A DNA stretch of 64,000 bases from Lithospermum erythrorhizon (lineage: Eukaryota > Streptophyta > Magnoliopsida > Boraginales > Boraginaceae). Positions 36,553 to 46,959 of this stretch are shown piece by piece (position 1 is the stretch's first letter; each line of letters begins with the position of its first letter). The position numbers were made by a program, and so were the translations under genes. Location: NCBI GenBank assembly GCA_019722365.1, contig JADFUC010001025.1:1-64000 (forward strand), read 5' to 3'. Below the pieces are notes generated by a model. It did no database searches, had not been told where the DNA came from, and saw only the letters and a list, made by a program, of their open reading frames with translations.

Positions 36553-39005
36553 GATAGTTACACATAATAATAATAATAATAATAATAATTCTACAAAAAA
36601 TATATGATTATTTAACAAACACCTATTATAATTATAATAATAACAACAGTTCTACATAAAATATATTATTATTTAACTAACACCAATTATTAAATATTAA
36701 AAGCGACAAATAATTAAGAGAAAAATGTATTGATGAAAGGAGTAATAAATTAATAATATATAATTTGAAATATTAACGTGAATTGAATCGCTTATGAAAG
36801 TTATCATGAAATTGAGCAAAATAATTGTGTTATTTAGAATGGTTGCGAAATGGTATCGATAGTCACGCCAAGCTTGCGCTTTGGTCGCAATAGTGTCGTA
36901 AAGTGTGACTTGAGTCCCAGTAAGTGGCAAAAAAAGTTGCAACTTTGGTCTGAGCTAACATTTCCGTTTAATCTTTGCAAGCGAGAGTTATAGTTTGTTA
37001 CGTAGAGGTAGCCTGACAAACTAAAGTCACATCAATCTGAGATGTTTAGATTTATGGCCTTAGTTTGGAACTAAAGCAGCAGAACTTTTGTCTGCATTAC
37101 GGATCTTGCACTACGGGTGATATATTAAGGACAATGCAGCAACTCTGAATTATCGGGGAGACGTTTGACAATTTTACGCTATTCAATGCATATCTTTGAA
37201 TGGAATTAACATCTATTTGGAGATAAATAAAGTTAATTATAAGTGGGATATGCGTAATTATAAAGTATATATATATGCGAAAGTAATGATGTCGTCTTGA
37301 GCGTATGTATGTGTTGATGATTTTCTTCCAATTGATAATCCTACATATGTGCAAGTATAAAATATGATGAATACTTAATATTACCTCCTTTTTTTTTATT
37401 TAGCGTTTTGAAGTATGCTCGAAATTGAAAAGCTTTAGTAATTAATTATTTATTAGTTTAATGTATATAAAGTTATATCATTAAATTCGTCTTTGAAAAA
37501 TAATTTCATAATGTTAGTTTCTTATAATTTTTTGAGCATATAGTTTAGAATAATTGATAGTAGTTTAGCATAATCTAACATCAACTCATGAAGGAAATAA
37601 TTAATTAAATAGAAGCTACAATTTTTAGATTTTTAGAGAAGGAATCTTTGGTAATTAATAATGTGAAAAAAAGAAAGAAACCTTAATCGCTATTCATTTT
37701 ATATGTTAGGTGATGAAATTGAGGATTATTTTTGTTTATGGATTTTAGTTATCATCAGAAGGGCCTACACATGATGAAATAGACTACGAGTTTTTGGGGA
37801 ACTTAAGCGGTGAGCCTTATACGGTGCACACTAACGTGTACACTCAAGGGAAAGGCGACAGAGAACAACAATTCCATTTATGGTTCGATCCTAGAGATGA
37901 TTTTCATACATACTCTATCCTCTGGAATCCGCAAACCATTGTGTAAGTACAAAACAATACTTCATCGAAATAATTGTTTTAGAGAAATATTTTATTTTTT
38001 GTCTAGAATACAATATTATTATATTTAATTTGGAAATTTGTATCATATATACTAATGATTCCGTGCATATTGTATTTTAGTCTCTAATAATGACAATGAT
38101 ACTATTTGGTCTTCGTAATTATTCTTTTGTTACACTTTGATTTCCGACGTAATTGTATAAAAGTTAATTACCCAAATCAAATGCTTTTAAAAGTTAGCTT
38201 TTAACGATATCATTATGTCGAGGACTAAAGTGAAAGAAAAAGGATAATTATGGAAACTAAATAGTACCGATGCCAAGACCAAAGTATAGCAAATGTCTAT
38301 TTTTTTTTTATGATCATGTCGACAATTTCCTGTCATACCCTCTTACAAACATAAACTTTGTTCACTATGTTGTTCACCTCCTCGTAAACTAGAAAGGAAC
38401 TAGTACTTGTCAGTTGTCTGTAAATTTTTAAATGTCCTCCTACCCCTTGAAATTATCTTTTTAATCAACTCGATATGTGCTCTTACATTCATTTCGACGT
38501 TGATATTCATTTTGCTTAAGTGAATACATGTAAAATATTTAAAGGATTTATGCTCTTGACTTAATTATAGTCAATGACTATCAATCATGAAGATAACTTA
38601 TTGAAGATGAACTTGAAAATCAGATTTTCTATAGATGAGGTGCCTATTAGAGAGTTCAAGAACTTGGGACAACATGGGGTTCAATTTCCAAACAATCAAC
38701 CCATGAAGCTATACTCAAGCATTTGGGATGCAGATCAGTGGGCCACTAGAGGTGGGCTTATTAAGACAGATTGGAGTCAAGCCCCATTTACATCTTCTTA
38801 CAAGAACTTCAATGCATCAAATGATGGTTGTGCTGTGGGCTTGGGAAACACTTCTTGTGAATCTTGGATGTCTCAAAAATTGGATCCTTTTGGTGAAGAA
38901 AAGCTAAAATGGGTGAAGAAAAATTACATGATATATAATTATTGCACTGATATTAATCGTTTTCCTCAAGGACTTCCTCCAGAGTGCAATGAAGAACAAC
39001 AATAA
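34764..39005 (+). CDS. XTH: Xyloglucan endotransglucosylase/hydrolase (XTH), 3 exons, 290 aa
   Basis: Exons 34764-35060, 37749-37942 and 38624-39005 join in frame with GT-AG introns (phase 0, then phase 2). The product is a secreted GH16 wall enzyme that cuts and rejoins xyloglucan in the apoplast. A hydrophobic signal peptide spans about residues 11-31. [14 protein letters not shown] follows, then the catalytic motif [10 protein letters not shown] at 107-116 (nucleophile Glu109, Asp111, acid/base Glu113). The conserved glycosylation site is Asn117-Leu-Ser, directly after it. Residues about 160-230 include VPIREFKN and DWSQAPF. The C-terminal XET domain has the four usual cysteines (233, 242, 271, 285), with [11 protein letters not shown] and [10 protein letters not shown] near the end. 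Family length is about 280-300. The usual Phe in DEIDFEF is Tyr112 here. I chose the start because an upstream in-frame ATG (34719) lies at the TATA box and would spoil the signal peptide. No frame breaks. Likely an ordinary group I/II XTH; the paralogue cannot be fixed. Confidence 0.95.
36518..36590. repeat. Two (AAT)n microsatellites in XTH intron 1
   Basis: Two runs of the trinucleotide, 36518-36549 and 36564-36590, are separated by about 14 bases (ACTTGATAGTTACAC). They are likely to vary in length between individuals. Confidence 0.95.
36589..36690. repeat. Imperfect tandem duplication, 61-bp period
   Basis: TTCTACAAAAAATATATGAT followed by TATTTAACAAACACCTATTA starts at 36589. It recurs at 36650 as TTCTACATAAAATATATTAT with TATTTAACTAACACCAATTA. 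The second copy is shorter. Confidence 0.75.
37943..38623 (+). other. XTH intron 2 (681 bp)
   Basis: The donor is GTAAGT after ATT GT and the acceptor is AAATCAG before ATTTTCTATAGATG. Joining gives [17 protein letters not shown] in frame, as in other XTH proteins. An in-frame ATG at 38574 lies upstream in the intron and is not used. A foldback element occupies about 38072-38287. Confidence 0.9.
38072..38287. mobile_element. Foldback MITE in XTH intron 2
   Basis: The left arm contains CTATTTGGTCTTCGTAATTA (38102) and TTTTGTTACACTTTGATTTC. The right arm, on the other strand, reads CTATTTAGTTTCCATAATTA (from 38264) and TTTCTTTCACTTTAGTCCTC. Inverted similarity continues outward to GTATTTTAGTC at 38072 and GACCAAAGTAT ending near 38287. 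The arms are imperfect, which suggests an old insertion. No clear target duplication is visible and the transposon superfamily is unknown. Confidence 0.7.
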
Positions 39006-39045
39006 ATCTACTCAATATCTACTTACATATAAGGGCTAAGGCAGG

Positions 39046-39078
39046 AATAAATGTAGGTATTAAACGTGTAGAAATAAA
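39046..39078 (+). terminator. Polyadenylation signals of the XTH gene
   Basis: Two AATAAA motifs, 39046-39051 and 39073-39078, lie 41 and 68 bases after the stop codon, a usual distance for plant near-upstream elements. The true cleavage site cannot be read from sequence alone. Confidence 0.5.
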
Positions 39079-39133
39079 GTATGCGGTAAATTTTAATTGT
39101 CCCGCTTGCTATGTCATGTAAACGCCATATATA

Positions 39134-39243
39134 TGTGATGATAATTTATTATGTATGCTCCTGCTAGCATCAAATTCTGTCGACAATAAATGTTAGTGTA
39201 AATGTGTAATGATAATTTATTAGGTACGTGCCAGCATCAAATT
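39134..39243. repeat. Direct repeat in the XTH 3' region, about 70-bp period
   Basis: GTGATGATAATTTATTATGT with TGCTAGCATCAAATT recurs as GTGTAATGATAATTTATTAG with TGCCAGCATCAAATT (39134-39176 and 39204-39243). Confidence 0.7.
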
Positions 39244-39284
39244 GAGAACGAATGTCGATATTTAAAAGATATTGAAATACATAT

Positions 39285-39498
39285 GGCTGTAAATGAGCCG
39301 AATCCTATCGAACCTGAACAAGGTTCGGATCGGCTCAAATAGAAGGATTCGAAGTTCGGTTCGGCTCGAGGTTCGAACGAATAAAAAAAATTGAGGTTTG
39401 ATTATGTTCAAAAAATTCAAAGGTTCAAGGTTCGATTTGAACTACGTCAACCCGAACTTCAAATCGAAAGTTTCGAGCCGAATCATTCTTTTACAGCC
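39285..39498. mobile_element. MITE with GGCTGTAAA terminal inverted repeats, probably hAT-type
   Basis: The left end is GGCTGTAAATGAGCCGAA. The right end ends TTCTTTTACAGCC, which on the other strand reads GGCTGTAAAAGAATGATTCG. Inside are many inverted TTCGGCTCGA/TCGAGCCGAA blocks, so the 214-bp element folds extensively. Plant elements of this kind with GGGCTGTAAA-like ends are usually placed with hAT. The flanks ATACATAT and AAATTACAT may be a degraded 8-bp target duplication. Confidence 0.55.
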
Positions 39499-39705
39499 CT
39501 AAATTACATAAATAGAAGTTGACGGTTAAATCCAGAGGCATGGACATAACTAGTACGAGTTGCAATTTTTTTTTATATATTATATTTTATATGACATTCT
39601 TAGAAAATAACCTTTTAAATACTTTTTATGATTCACAAAAGAATTGGATTGGTTACCTTCACGCAGATGGATGTCACCTACTCAGATCTGGTTGTAGGAC
39701 ACTAA

Positions 39706-40409
39706 TGTTGAATATGGAAGAATAACAGAGAACTTTGGCTATTTGAGAACACAATTTCCTTAAGTCATAGTTGCTCTCTACCCGAATGTGCTTAGGACTT
39801 TTAAAGGAACCGATTCCCCTTATGCAATAGTTAGAACCGACACTACCTTAGAAGCACTCTAAGCAGTATTCAGCGAACTGAGATAAAGCAAGAGTATAAC
39901 CAAGAAAAGATTGTTTGTTTGTGTTTGTAAAGATGAGTTCGTTTTATGATGATTCAAGGGAAGAAGATGTTCAACTTAAAAAGAGAGTAGAATGGGTGGT
40001 GATCAATCACTCATTTATTCCAATCATCAATTGTCACTTAACTCTGCAATAGTTAATAGCGTAACAGCCCAACCTAACTCCAAAATGGATGAAAACCAAA
40101 GGTCTCCAAACCTTTAGGGTGCAAAAACGAATTTATAGATAACAAGGGTGCAATTTGTAAACTGGAGTTCAAGGAAGACGTCCCAAGATCCCAAGGCCCC
40201 GCTCCTGGACTAATGTTTTATATTATATCCAGTATAGAGTTTTATATTAGGACTTGCACCTCTCCTATACCCACATGAAAGCTTTAACATTTTCATGAGT
40301 AGACATTTACTCATGACTAAAATGGCTAACTATATAAAGTAGTCCATGTTTCATCTATCCACCAATATGGTACATTTAAGTACCCAATTTTGCATTCATT
40401 TTTTCAACA
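39706..40409 (-). repeat. 3' LTR of the old copia element (704 bp)
   Basis: It is bounded by the perfect 7-bp inverted ends TGTTGAA (39706) and TTCAACA (40409). A purine-rich tract follows on the minus strand just outside the right boundary, as expected for a 3' LTR of a minus-strand element. The five bases before it are ACTAA. The 5' LTR lies outside the window, so the target duplication cannot be checked. Confidence 0.7.
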
Positions 40410-40421
40410 ATCCCCCAGATG
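40410..40421 (-). promoter_or_regulatory. Polypurine tract of the old copia element
   Basis: On the minus strand the sequence is CATCTGGGGGAT immediately before the LTR start TGTTGAAAAA. This G-run next to the LTR is the usual primer for plus-strand DNA synthesis. Confidence 0.7.
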
Positions 40422-40979
40422 AATCAAAATTAAATAAATTTTTTTGACACATTTTGGTGATAACTGTAATAACCAACACCTGCATAGGATAGGTAGGCCT
40501 AAGGCCCTTGAACCTTATTTTGTGTTTGCATGTACTATGTAAACCAAAGCCTGATAAGCCTGTGACCCTTGAACCATTATTTATATTGGAGCACAACGAC
40601 ACACTACACTCATGTATTGACTAATACTTTTCTCAGTTCTCATGAGTGTGTCCGGTTTGGCCATGGACACCTTCCTGATTCTTTGAGATTCATCGAGAAA
40701 TGTGCCATCCTCATTTCTCCTCTAAAGTGGCCTCTATTTTAGCTCACATAGGTGACTTCTCTAACATATAGAGTAACCCGCAATACTCAATCACTTGATC
40801 CACTGATCCTTTCAAGAGAGTCATTAAGAGCAAAGCTCATCATGTTCCTACAGGTATCACTGTTCTCATCCGAGGAATGGGTGAAGGGTAAAAACCCTCC
40901 ATAGTGATTTAACTATGATTACAATTAGGTTTTCCCATTGAACCTAGTTCTTGGGATCTCCAGTCAGCTAGGTTGGGTT

Positions 40980-42404
40980 TTCCGTCATAACCATATTATC
41001 TAATATGCTTCAAACCCATTCCTTTTGATGATTTATCGACTAGTGCTCCATTTAATCCTTTGGTTAGCGGGTCCGCAATGTTATCCTTTGATTTTATGTA
41101 ATCAATAAAGGATAACCCAGGCTGAGATTCGCTATTAACGGCATAACGCCGACCCACCTACGCAATCCGACCAATAGTTCCTGGCATATTTCAAGTATCT
41201 AAGTACTTGTACTATAGCTTTCCAATGATCATGACTAGGACATTAGTAGAGTCTACTCAACTTGCCACAAGTTGCAGTTAATAATGGACGAGTGCAACTC
41301 ATTAGATACATGAGACTACCTACTATTTGAGCATAGTCAAGTTGTGACACACTTTCTCCTTTATTCCATGTTAGGTGCTGACTTATGTCCATCAAAGTTT
41401 TATTATTGCTTCATCACCTTTACTTAATTTTTCTTAGCATCGTGTCAACATACAACAGTCTCGTCAAGACTATTCCCTTTGCTGATTTCTCATGATTTTA
41501 ACCCCCAAAATAATATCAGTATGTCCCATATCTTTCATGTCAAATTTGTCATTTAACATGTCTTTGGTAAATTGTATCATTTTGTGATTGCTTCCAACGA
41601 TGAGCATGTCATCAACATAGAGGCATAATATGACATATTCATCTCTTGTGGTCTTTACATAGAAACATTTATCACACTCATTAATTTTGAAGCCATTCGA
41701 CAACACAGTTTTGCCAAATTTCTCATGCCATTACTTCAGCGTTTGTTTTAAGCCATGTATGACTACAAGTTTACACACTTTTAAATTCTCCTTTCCCCGA
41801 AATCCTTTAAACCCTCCGTTGTTCCATATAAATTTCTTCATCTAAATATCTATTTAGAAGCAGCCGTTTACATCCATTTGATGTACTCTCCAAATTGCGA
41901 AAGCAACAATTACAATATCATACATATGGATGTAATTGGAGTAACCGGTGAAACAAAGATCGTGCCTAGTCTAGTCCCTCTTTCCTCGTCTATAACCACG
42001 CATGACCAAAGATAATGCCAGATTTAAGCAGGCTTCGCACCTGTGGAAGATCCACCAATTCCCATGTGTGATTTTTGAAGAATTGAATCACCCCACTTTG
42101 AATTGCCTCTTTTCCATAAAGTGTCTCAATTGAAGGTACCAAGCTTCATGGTAAGTTCGAAAGCACTTTGTATTATATAAGTCATACCTAATTCAACGAA
42201 TATCTCCACTTGCCATTTTACTATCGAGGTTCAAACTCAGTTTCCTCGCTTGAACTATCTTCTTCCATAGTCTCTTCAACTCTGTTAGAATTATTATCCT
42301 CGTTAGTAAAATGCTAATGAGTACTCCTACAAGAACTTGCTTCTTCTTTCAATTTCAAATTAAAAACATTCTTGAAAAATGTTGCATTTCTAGACTCAAG
42401 TATA
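40980..42404 (-). pseudogene. copia reverse transcriptase and RNase H (truncated, minus strand)
   Basis: The minus frame 41706-41470 is open and reads LSNGFKINECDKCFYVK, then ILCLYVDDMLIVGSN with the catalytic YVDD at about 41608-41619, then KFDMKDMG and ILGVKIMR. These are diagnostic of copia reverse transcriptase. Upstream (41720-41900) frames give FGKTV, and a KMDV...EEIYM-like block near 41850 fits the DVKTAFLNG region. Downstream, at about 41000-41110, minus translation reads IDYIKSKDNIADPLTKGL and SSKGMGLKHI, the RNase H C-terminus. Frameshifts and stops separate the pieces. At 42404 the reading is cut by the young copia element. Confidence 0.85.
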
Positions 42405-42986
42405 TGTTGGGTTCTTAAACATATAATTAAGTTCTAGACTTATTGGATACGAATCCCAGGATACTATGGATTGTAAAAAAATATTAAACAATGAACTACG
42501 AGTGTGTAACTTTCTTCTTGATAATATTAGTAGGCAGCGGAAAAGAATTGCTCACAATACTCAAACACGAGCATCTCCAAGATAGTCCACACCAAAAAAT
42601 TGTCAAACCCTTCCTATCTTTTACTAGAACGATTAAAGAGAAACTAGGAATAAAATTGGAAGAGAAATAATTCTCTTCCAAGGGGGGAGTTCGGCGGGTT
42701 TGGGGAGGAGAAGAGGAGGGTTTTGATTTCTTGCAAATCAAAATTTTAAGCATTCTTGATTTATTTAGGTTAAGCTACTTTAAATATGCAAAATAAGGAG
42801 AGTTTGTAGGAGATAAAAACTCCTCCATTCCCATCTCTCTAACCGCATAGCCGACCTATTCCCTTATCCCGAGACTCGATTTTTCGTCCTGAATATTTCC
42901 TTCTTGTTTCACTTTATACTCGGAAATTTTATAATATATTTATTATATAGTTCGGTTTACTATTTGGCAGGACTCTTAGGACGGAT
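42405..42986 (-). repeat. 3' LTR of the young copia element, first part
   Basis: It matches 56807-57350 in order, including GGTTCTTAAA, TACTATGGATTGTA, AATGAACTACGAG, AAAAGAATTGCTCACAATAC, GAGTTCGGC and CCGAGACTCGATTTTTCGTC. It stops at the target duplication CGGAT (42982-42986) of the LARD-like element and resumes at 52920. Confidence 0.85.
42982..42986. repeat. Target site duplication CGGAT, left copy
   Basis: CGGAT directly before the LARD left end (TGTAAATC). The same five bases follow the right end at 52915-52919. The uninterrupted copia LTR at 57340 has TTAGGACTGATCGACAAGAG at this place, so one copy is the original target. Confidence 0.8.
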
Positions 42987-44539
42987 TGTAAATCTAATCT
43001 CGCCCCAGGTGGGCCTCCCCTGAGGTTGGGACCGTCACATAATCAGAGTCACCAACGATGGATAACAATAAAAATGACTCGTTTTACATCATAAATAAAA
43101 CAATACAACTTGGTCCATCTAAAGTAATCCAACCACAGTACGAACAACATCAAAATCATCATAATATACATACACATCAAACAATTTGTTATACAATCCT
43201 CTAGTCAATAATAATTATATACAAATGTAAACTTCAAGAAGATAAAAGCATGACTGTTGAGGTCTTCCAGCCACCATCGCCATCTTCGCTGCACGCAGTT
43301 TACCGCCAACGATATCGGTCATTCCGCAACAACTCCAGTATTTAAACGCCCGCCCATGGGGTGGAAAATAGAAGCCGCCTAAAAAGCCGAGGAAATAAAT
43401 AGCACGGTTAACCTACCCGGACGCACGAATAAGAATAATTTAGATCTCACCTATTTAGAGACTATATACCCCAAGAGTATTTATTTTATAGGTTACTTGC
43501 CACAAAATAAACTTTCCTTATTGGCTTAACTAACACCGACAACCCACACACTACGTCAACAACTTACTCACAAAGAGCACCTTAATTACAAAGAGGTATT
43601 TATCTGTTATCTTTCTGAAGTATAGCTAATTCCCAATATAATATACACCTCAAACACACAATAACTCAAACATATATCTCAACCTCTCATAACTCATGAT
43701 ATACAACTCAATCACTTATCTTTAGTTCACTTTAAAGTACTACTTCCCCATTTTACAATCATACTCCTCCTATGACAACTAATGTTCCTCATACACCTTC
43801 CAAATATACGCATTTCTTAATATGACCGAGTAATATATCTTGAATCCAGATAACCTAAGCATGCATTTATCTTCCTGCATTTTCCATTTTAGTATAATGG
43901 AACTTCTATTTACCTCCATGGTATCAGTCGTGGTTAAATCAAAACTTATATTCTAGCACATTTGAATCCAGTTTTCCACCATATATAAAATATCAACATC
44001 ATCGACAAATTAGCATAAACTTCAATTACTGGCTTCCTAATGTTCTCATCCCAAAGGTATCTCATCCATTAGCCACTTAAGATATATATAACATATCTAA
44101 CAAAAAAGAAGGCAATGCCGAAGGCTACAACCTAGTAAATACCGTATCCCTAATAAAAATAGTCATTTATTACAATGACGAAAAAGATGAAAGATAACCA
44201 TCAAAGACGATCGTTGCTAGCAATAACAACAAGATCAGGAATAGTCATCGTAGTCAAATATGAATAAAATACATGTATAATGTGATTATCGGATAAAGTC
44301 ATACAACATAATTCCACATGAAGTCTCGTACATAACACATGAATATATAATGGTATGTCTTTGAGCAAGACACAATCACTCAAACGAAATCACAGACTAA
44401 CAACGACTAAACTCTAGTCATCAAACCTCCTATCTCTCATATCCCCACCCCGCATACCATCCTCTAACGCGCATATACTCAACTGGCCTACCTCGCTAGA
44501 ATGGACAAATCAATAATCACCAAGACTTATACCGCAAAG

Positions 44540-45010
44540 ATAAGGCCAAAACCGCACTTATGCGACAAAGTATAGTGCACACCGCATTTATACACAAAGT
44601 ATAAGTGCACACCGCACTTATACACAAAGTATAAGGCACACCGCATCGCCTATACCGTAGTATGTAATAAACCTACTTATGCCTGGGTAGTATGCGGCCA
44701 CTTCGACACGCACACAAAGAAACATCAAAGAGAATCATACCGCACGCTATACCGTAGGTGGCCACAATTTCGACAATGCACACACAAAGAAATGATCAAA
44801 GAGAATCATAACGCACGCTATACCGTAGTATGGTATTAAACTCAAGACGCTATACCGTAGTATAGTACAATTTCGACAATGCACACAAAGAAAGTCATCA
44901 AAGAGAATCATACCGCACGCTATACCGTAGTATAGGCCACCTCGACAATGCACACAAAGAAAGCGATCAAAGAGAATCATACCGCACACCATAATCAGAG
45001 TATAAAATAA
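44540..45010. repeat. Tandem array inside the left LARD LTR
   Basis: There are two unit types. A short one, about 25-30 bases, is built on CACTTATACACAAAGTATAA with GGCACACCG. A longer one, about 60-65 bases, is built on CACAAAGAAA, GATCAAAGAGAATCATACCG, CACGCTATACC and TATAGGCCAC, present about four times. The matching array in the right LTR is at about 50510-50990 with different spacing. Confidence 0.75.
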
Positions 45011-45189
45011 TAGGCCACATATCCCCAAGTAAGGAAGGAGAAGCCTAATCCCTAAGAAATCCTAACTATGTGGTCATATCCTAATACTCAAGTCACCTCA
45101 AAATCATACATAACTCCATCGAACACCTCTCAATAACCAACTACTTTACTTTCAACAATAACAAAGCATACAAATTAATACATCACACA

Positions 45190-45310
45190 ATCAGAATCAA
45201 TCACAACCGCCGGCGTCACATAAATACCACAAGCGCCGACAAAGCCACATACCACAAGTGCCGCCAAGGCCACATAATACCACAAGTGTCATTAAGGCCA
45301 CATAATACCT
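45190..45310. repeat. Short tandem repeat ACATAATACCACAAGTG in the LTR
   Basis: Units of about 32 bases reading GGCCACATAATACCACAAGT followed by GCCGCCAA are repeated three to four times. The right LTR has the same array at about 51190-51280. Confidence 0.65.
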
Positions 45311-46959
45311 AAATATAAGTCAGGAGTTCGTGCCACTTACCTCAAACCACCTTCAATGCCGCTATATCGTAGCTCACATAATCATATTAGGCTCAATACA
45401 CCCGTACAACCATTAAGCATGTATACCATTCTCAGAATCATATCACAAGGATATATACACCAGTCACACATAATTATCTTACAAAGACCTCGCATACCCT
45501 TTACACATAATTATAATACAGTGGCTGTACACCATTTGAAAGAAGTACATAAGTGTAATACACGTAGATAAGTACTCACCTCTACTAGCTATCACAAAAG
45601 TCCTCACGAAGAACGCGATCACGGAACGTGCCCCTTCCCGCGGTCAAGGCCTAAGAACACCCGTAGTTGTTTCAGAACTAATACCAAGAATTACGTTTAG
45701 AATAAACATTACCAACTCTCATCGAACGATTTCTAAACGGTCTAACATGACGGGCAAATCCATCGTAATTATAATCCCATCGAACACAACCAAATCGATC
45801 CCCGCTAAAATTCCATCTTATTACTTTATCATTATTACAATCCAACTTATAAATCATTCTAGTTAATCAAATAGGTCCCTAATTTCAACAATCTATACTC
45901 CAAAATATCAATTATGTCTCAACTTGAAAAATATTACTTTTTTCAAACTCTAATCGGCTAATGAATTTTTTAAATCACCGATTTAACATCACAATAGCTA
46001 TAATAAGGTCCCAATTAAACTCCCTACACATTTAAAGTCTTATAAAAATATCACCTCAAAAAGTCAACCGAAACCTAGAAAAGTCAACTCGCCCATAACA
46101 TCCTCAAACAACTTCTAAATCATGAATTCATCACTTATATACATTATAGAACCCATAACAAACTAAGATTCATCATAAAAATTAAGTTATGGAAAAAGTC
46201 AACCAAAAGTCAACTATGATCCTTAGCATTTTTCAACCCCATAAATCGATAATTATCAACTATTATATTTATTAATCTAAGCCTGGGACGACAATTCTAT
46301 AACATAATAAACATCAAAGCTCAAAAGTCAACTCAAATTCCCAAAAAGTCAACATCCTCAAACTCAAGAAATACTCCAAAAGATTCGAACTTTCTTACCT
46401 CGAAACGTAGAGAATGACCCGGGGAATCTCTCCCGAAAATTTTAGGACCAAAGCTCGCGAAATTTGGAAGAAAATTGAAGAAATTTTCCTTGAGGAAAAG
46501 GAGGGAGGTTCGGCCACTCCATGAGGGAAGAAGCAAGGAGTGGACGACGACAAGCTAAAGGATAACTATAAAGAAGTCACGCGGGGTCCGCACAAAAATA
46601 TCTCAAGACTTGCTCGCTTCTCGCTCAAGCTCGGTTTAGTTTTTCGTCTCTGCTAACAACACAACTCCAACATAAATTAACTTTTAACCCCAAATAATAT
46701 CACTCCATACGATTAAAACTTTAAAATTCTCAAAACCGAAATATACTACAAACCGACCGATCCGCTGTATTTCGACTATTCGACTCCGATTTCAAAGATA
46801 AAATTCTTCCATGACAAACACTACTAAATTATAAATGTAATTCGGCTCAAAAATTTTACGAAATAATATCATCATCGAAAAAAAATTATACTATTCCCGG
46901 GTCCCACCGCCGACCGAAATTTTTTTTTTTTTTTTTTTTTTTTCATAACGGTTATTACA

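Larger units (their letters stand above)
35061..37748 (+). other. XTH intron 1 (2688 bp)
   Basis: The donor is GTACGT directly after the TTC TTT codons and the acceptor is TTTTAG before TTATCATCAGAAGGG. The position, just before the [12 protein letters not shown] segment, is a conserved XTH intron site. The intron is long for an XTH gene and very AT-rich. It holds two AAT microsatellites and a 61-bp tandem duplication (separate entries). A more GC-balanced block at 36838-37110 may be a small inserted repeat. Confidence 0.9.
39706..42404 (-). mobile_element. Old Ty1/copia element, 3' part (minus strand)
   Basis: This is the left part of the oldest copia element in the nest: 3' LTR 39706-40409, polypurine tract, non-coding DNA, RNase H end and reverse transcriptase. 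It is cut at 42404 by the younger copia insertion. The minus-strand coding sequence resumes at 57582 with integrase. Across the junction, the left side reads LESRNATFFKNVF, the segment that follows integrase in copia polyproteins, which supports one split element. Confidence 0.75.
42987..46959 (-). repeat. 3' LTR of the LARD-like element (3973 bp)
   Basis: It aligns along its whole length with 48941-52914, with frequent small indels and substitutions. Recognisable blocks include ACCAACGATGGATAACAATA near 43055, GTCTTCCAGCCACCATCGCC near 43265, the tandem array at 44540-45010, GTTCGGCCACTCCATGAGGG near 46510 and the terminal T-run before CATAACGGTTATTACA. Open frames inside it are short and not conserved between the two copies, so I list no gene. 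Confidence 0.85.

Noticed and set aside
38574..38623. ATG start of an exon 3-only protein
   Set aside because: The 17 codons before 38624 have no XTH similarity, while splicing at 38623/38624 restores the conserved [15 protein letters not shown] sequence with a GT-AG intron.
44540..45010. Repeat array considered as CRISPR-like
   Set aside because: Units are contiguous and degenerate without unique spacers of fixed size, lie in a plant LTR, and have a second copy in the partner LTR.
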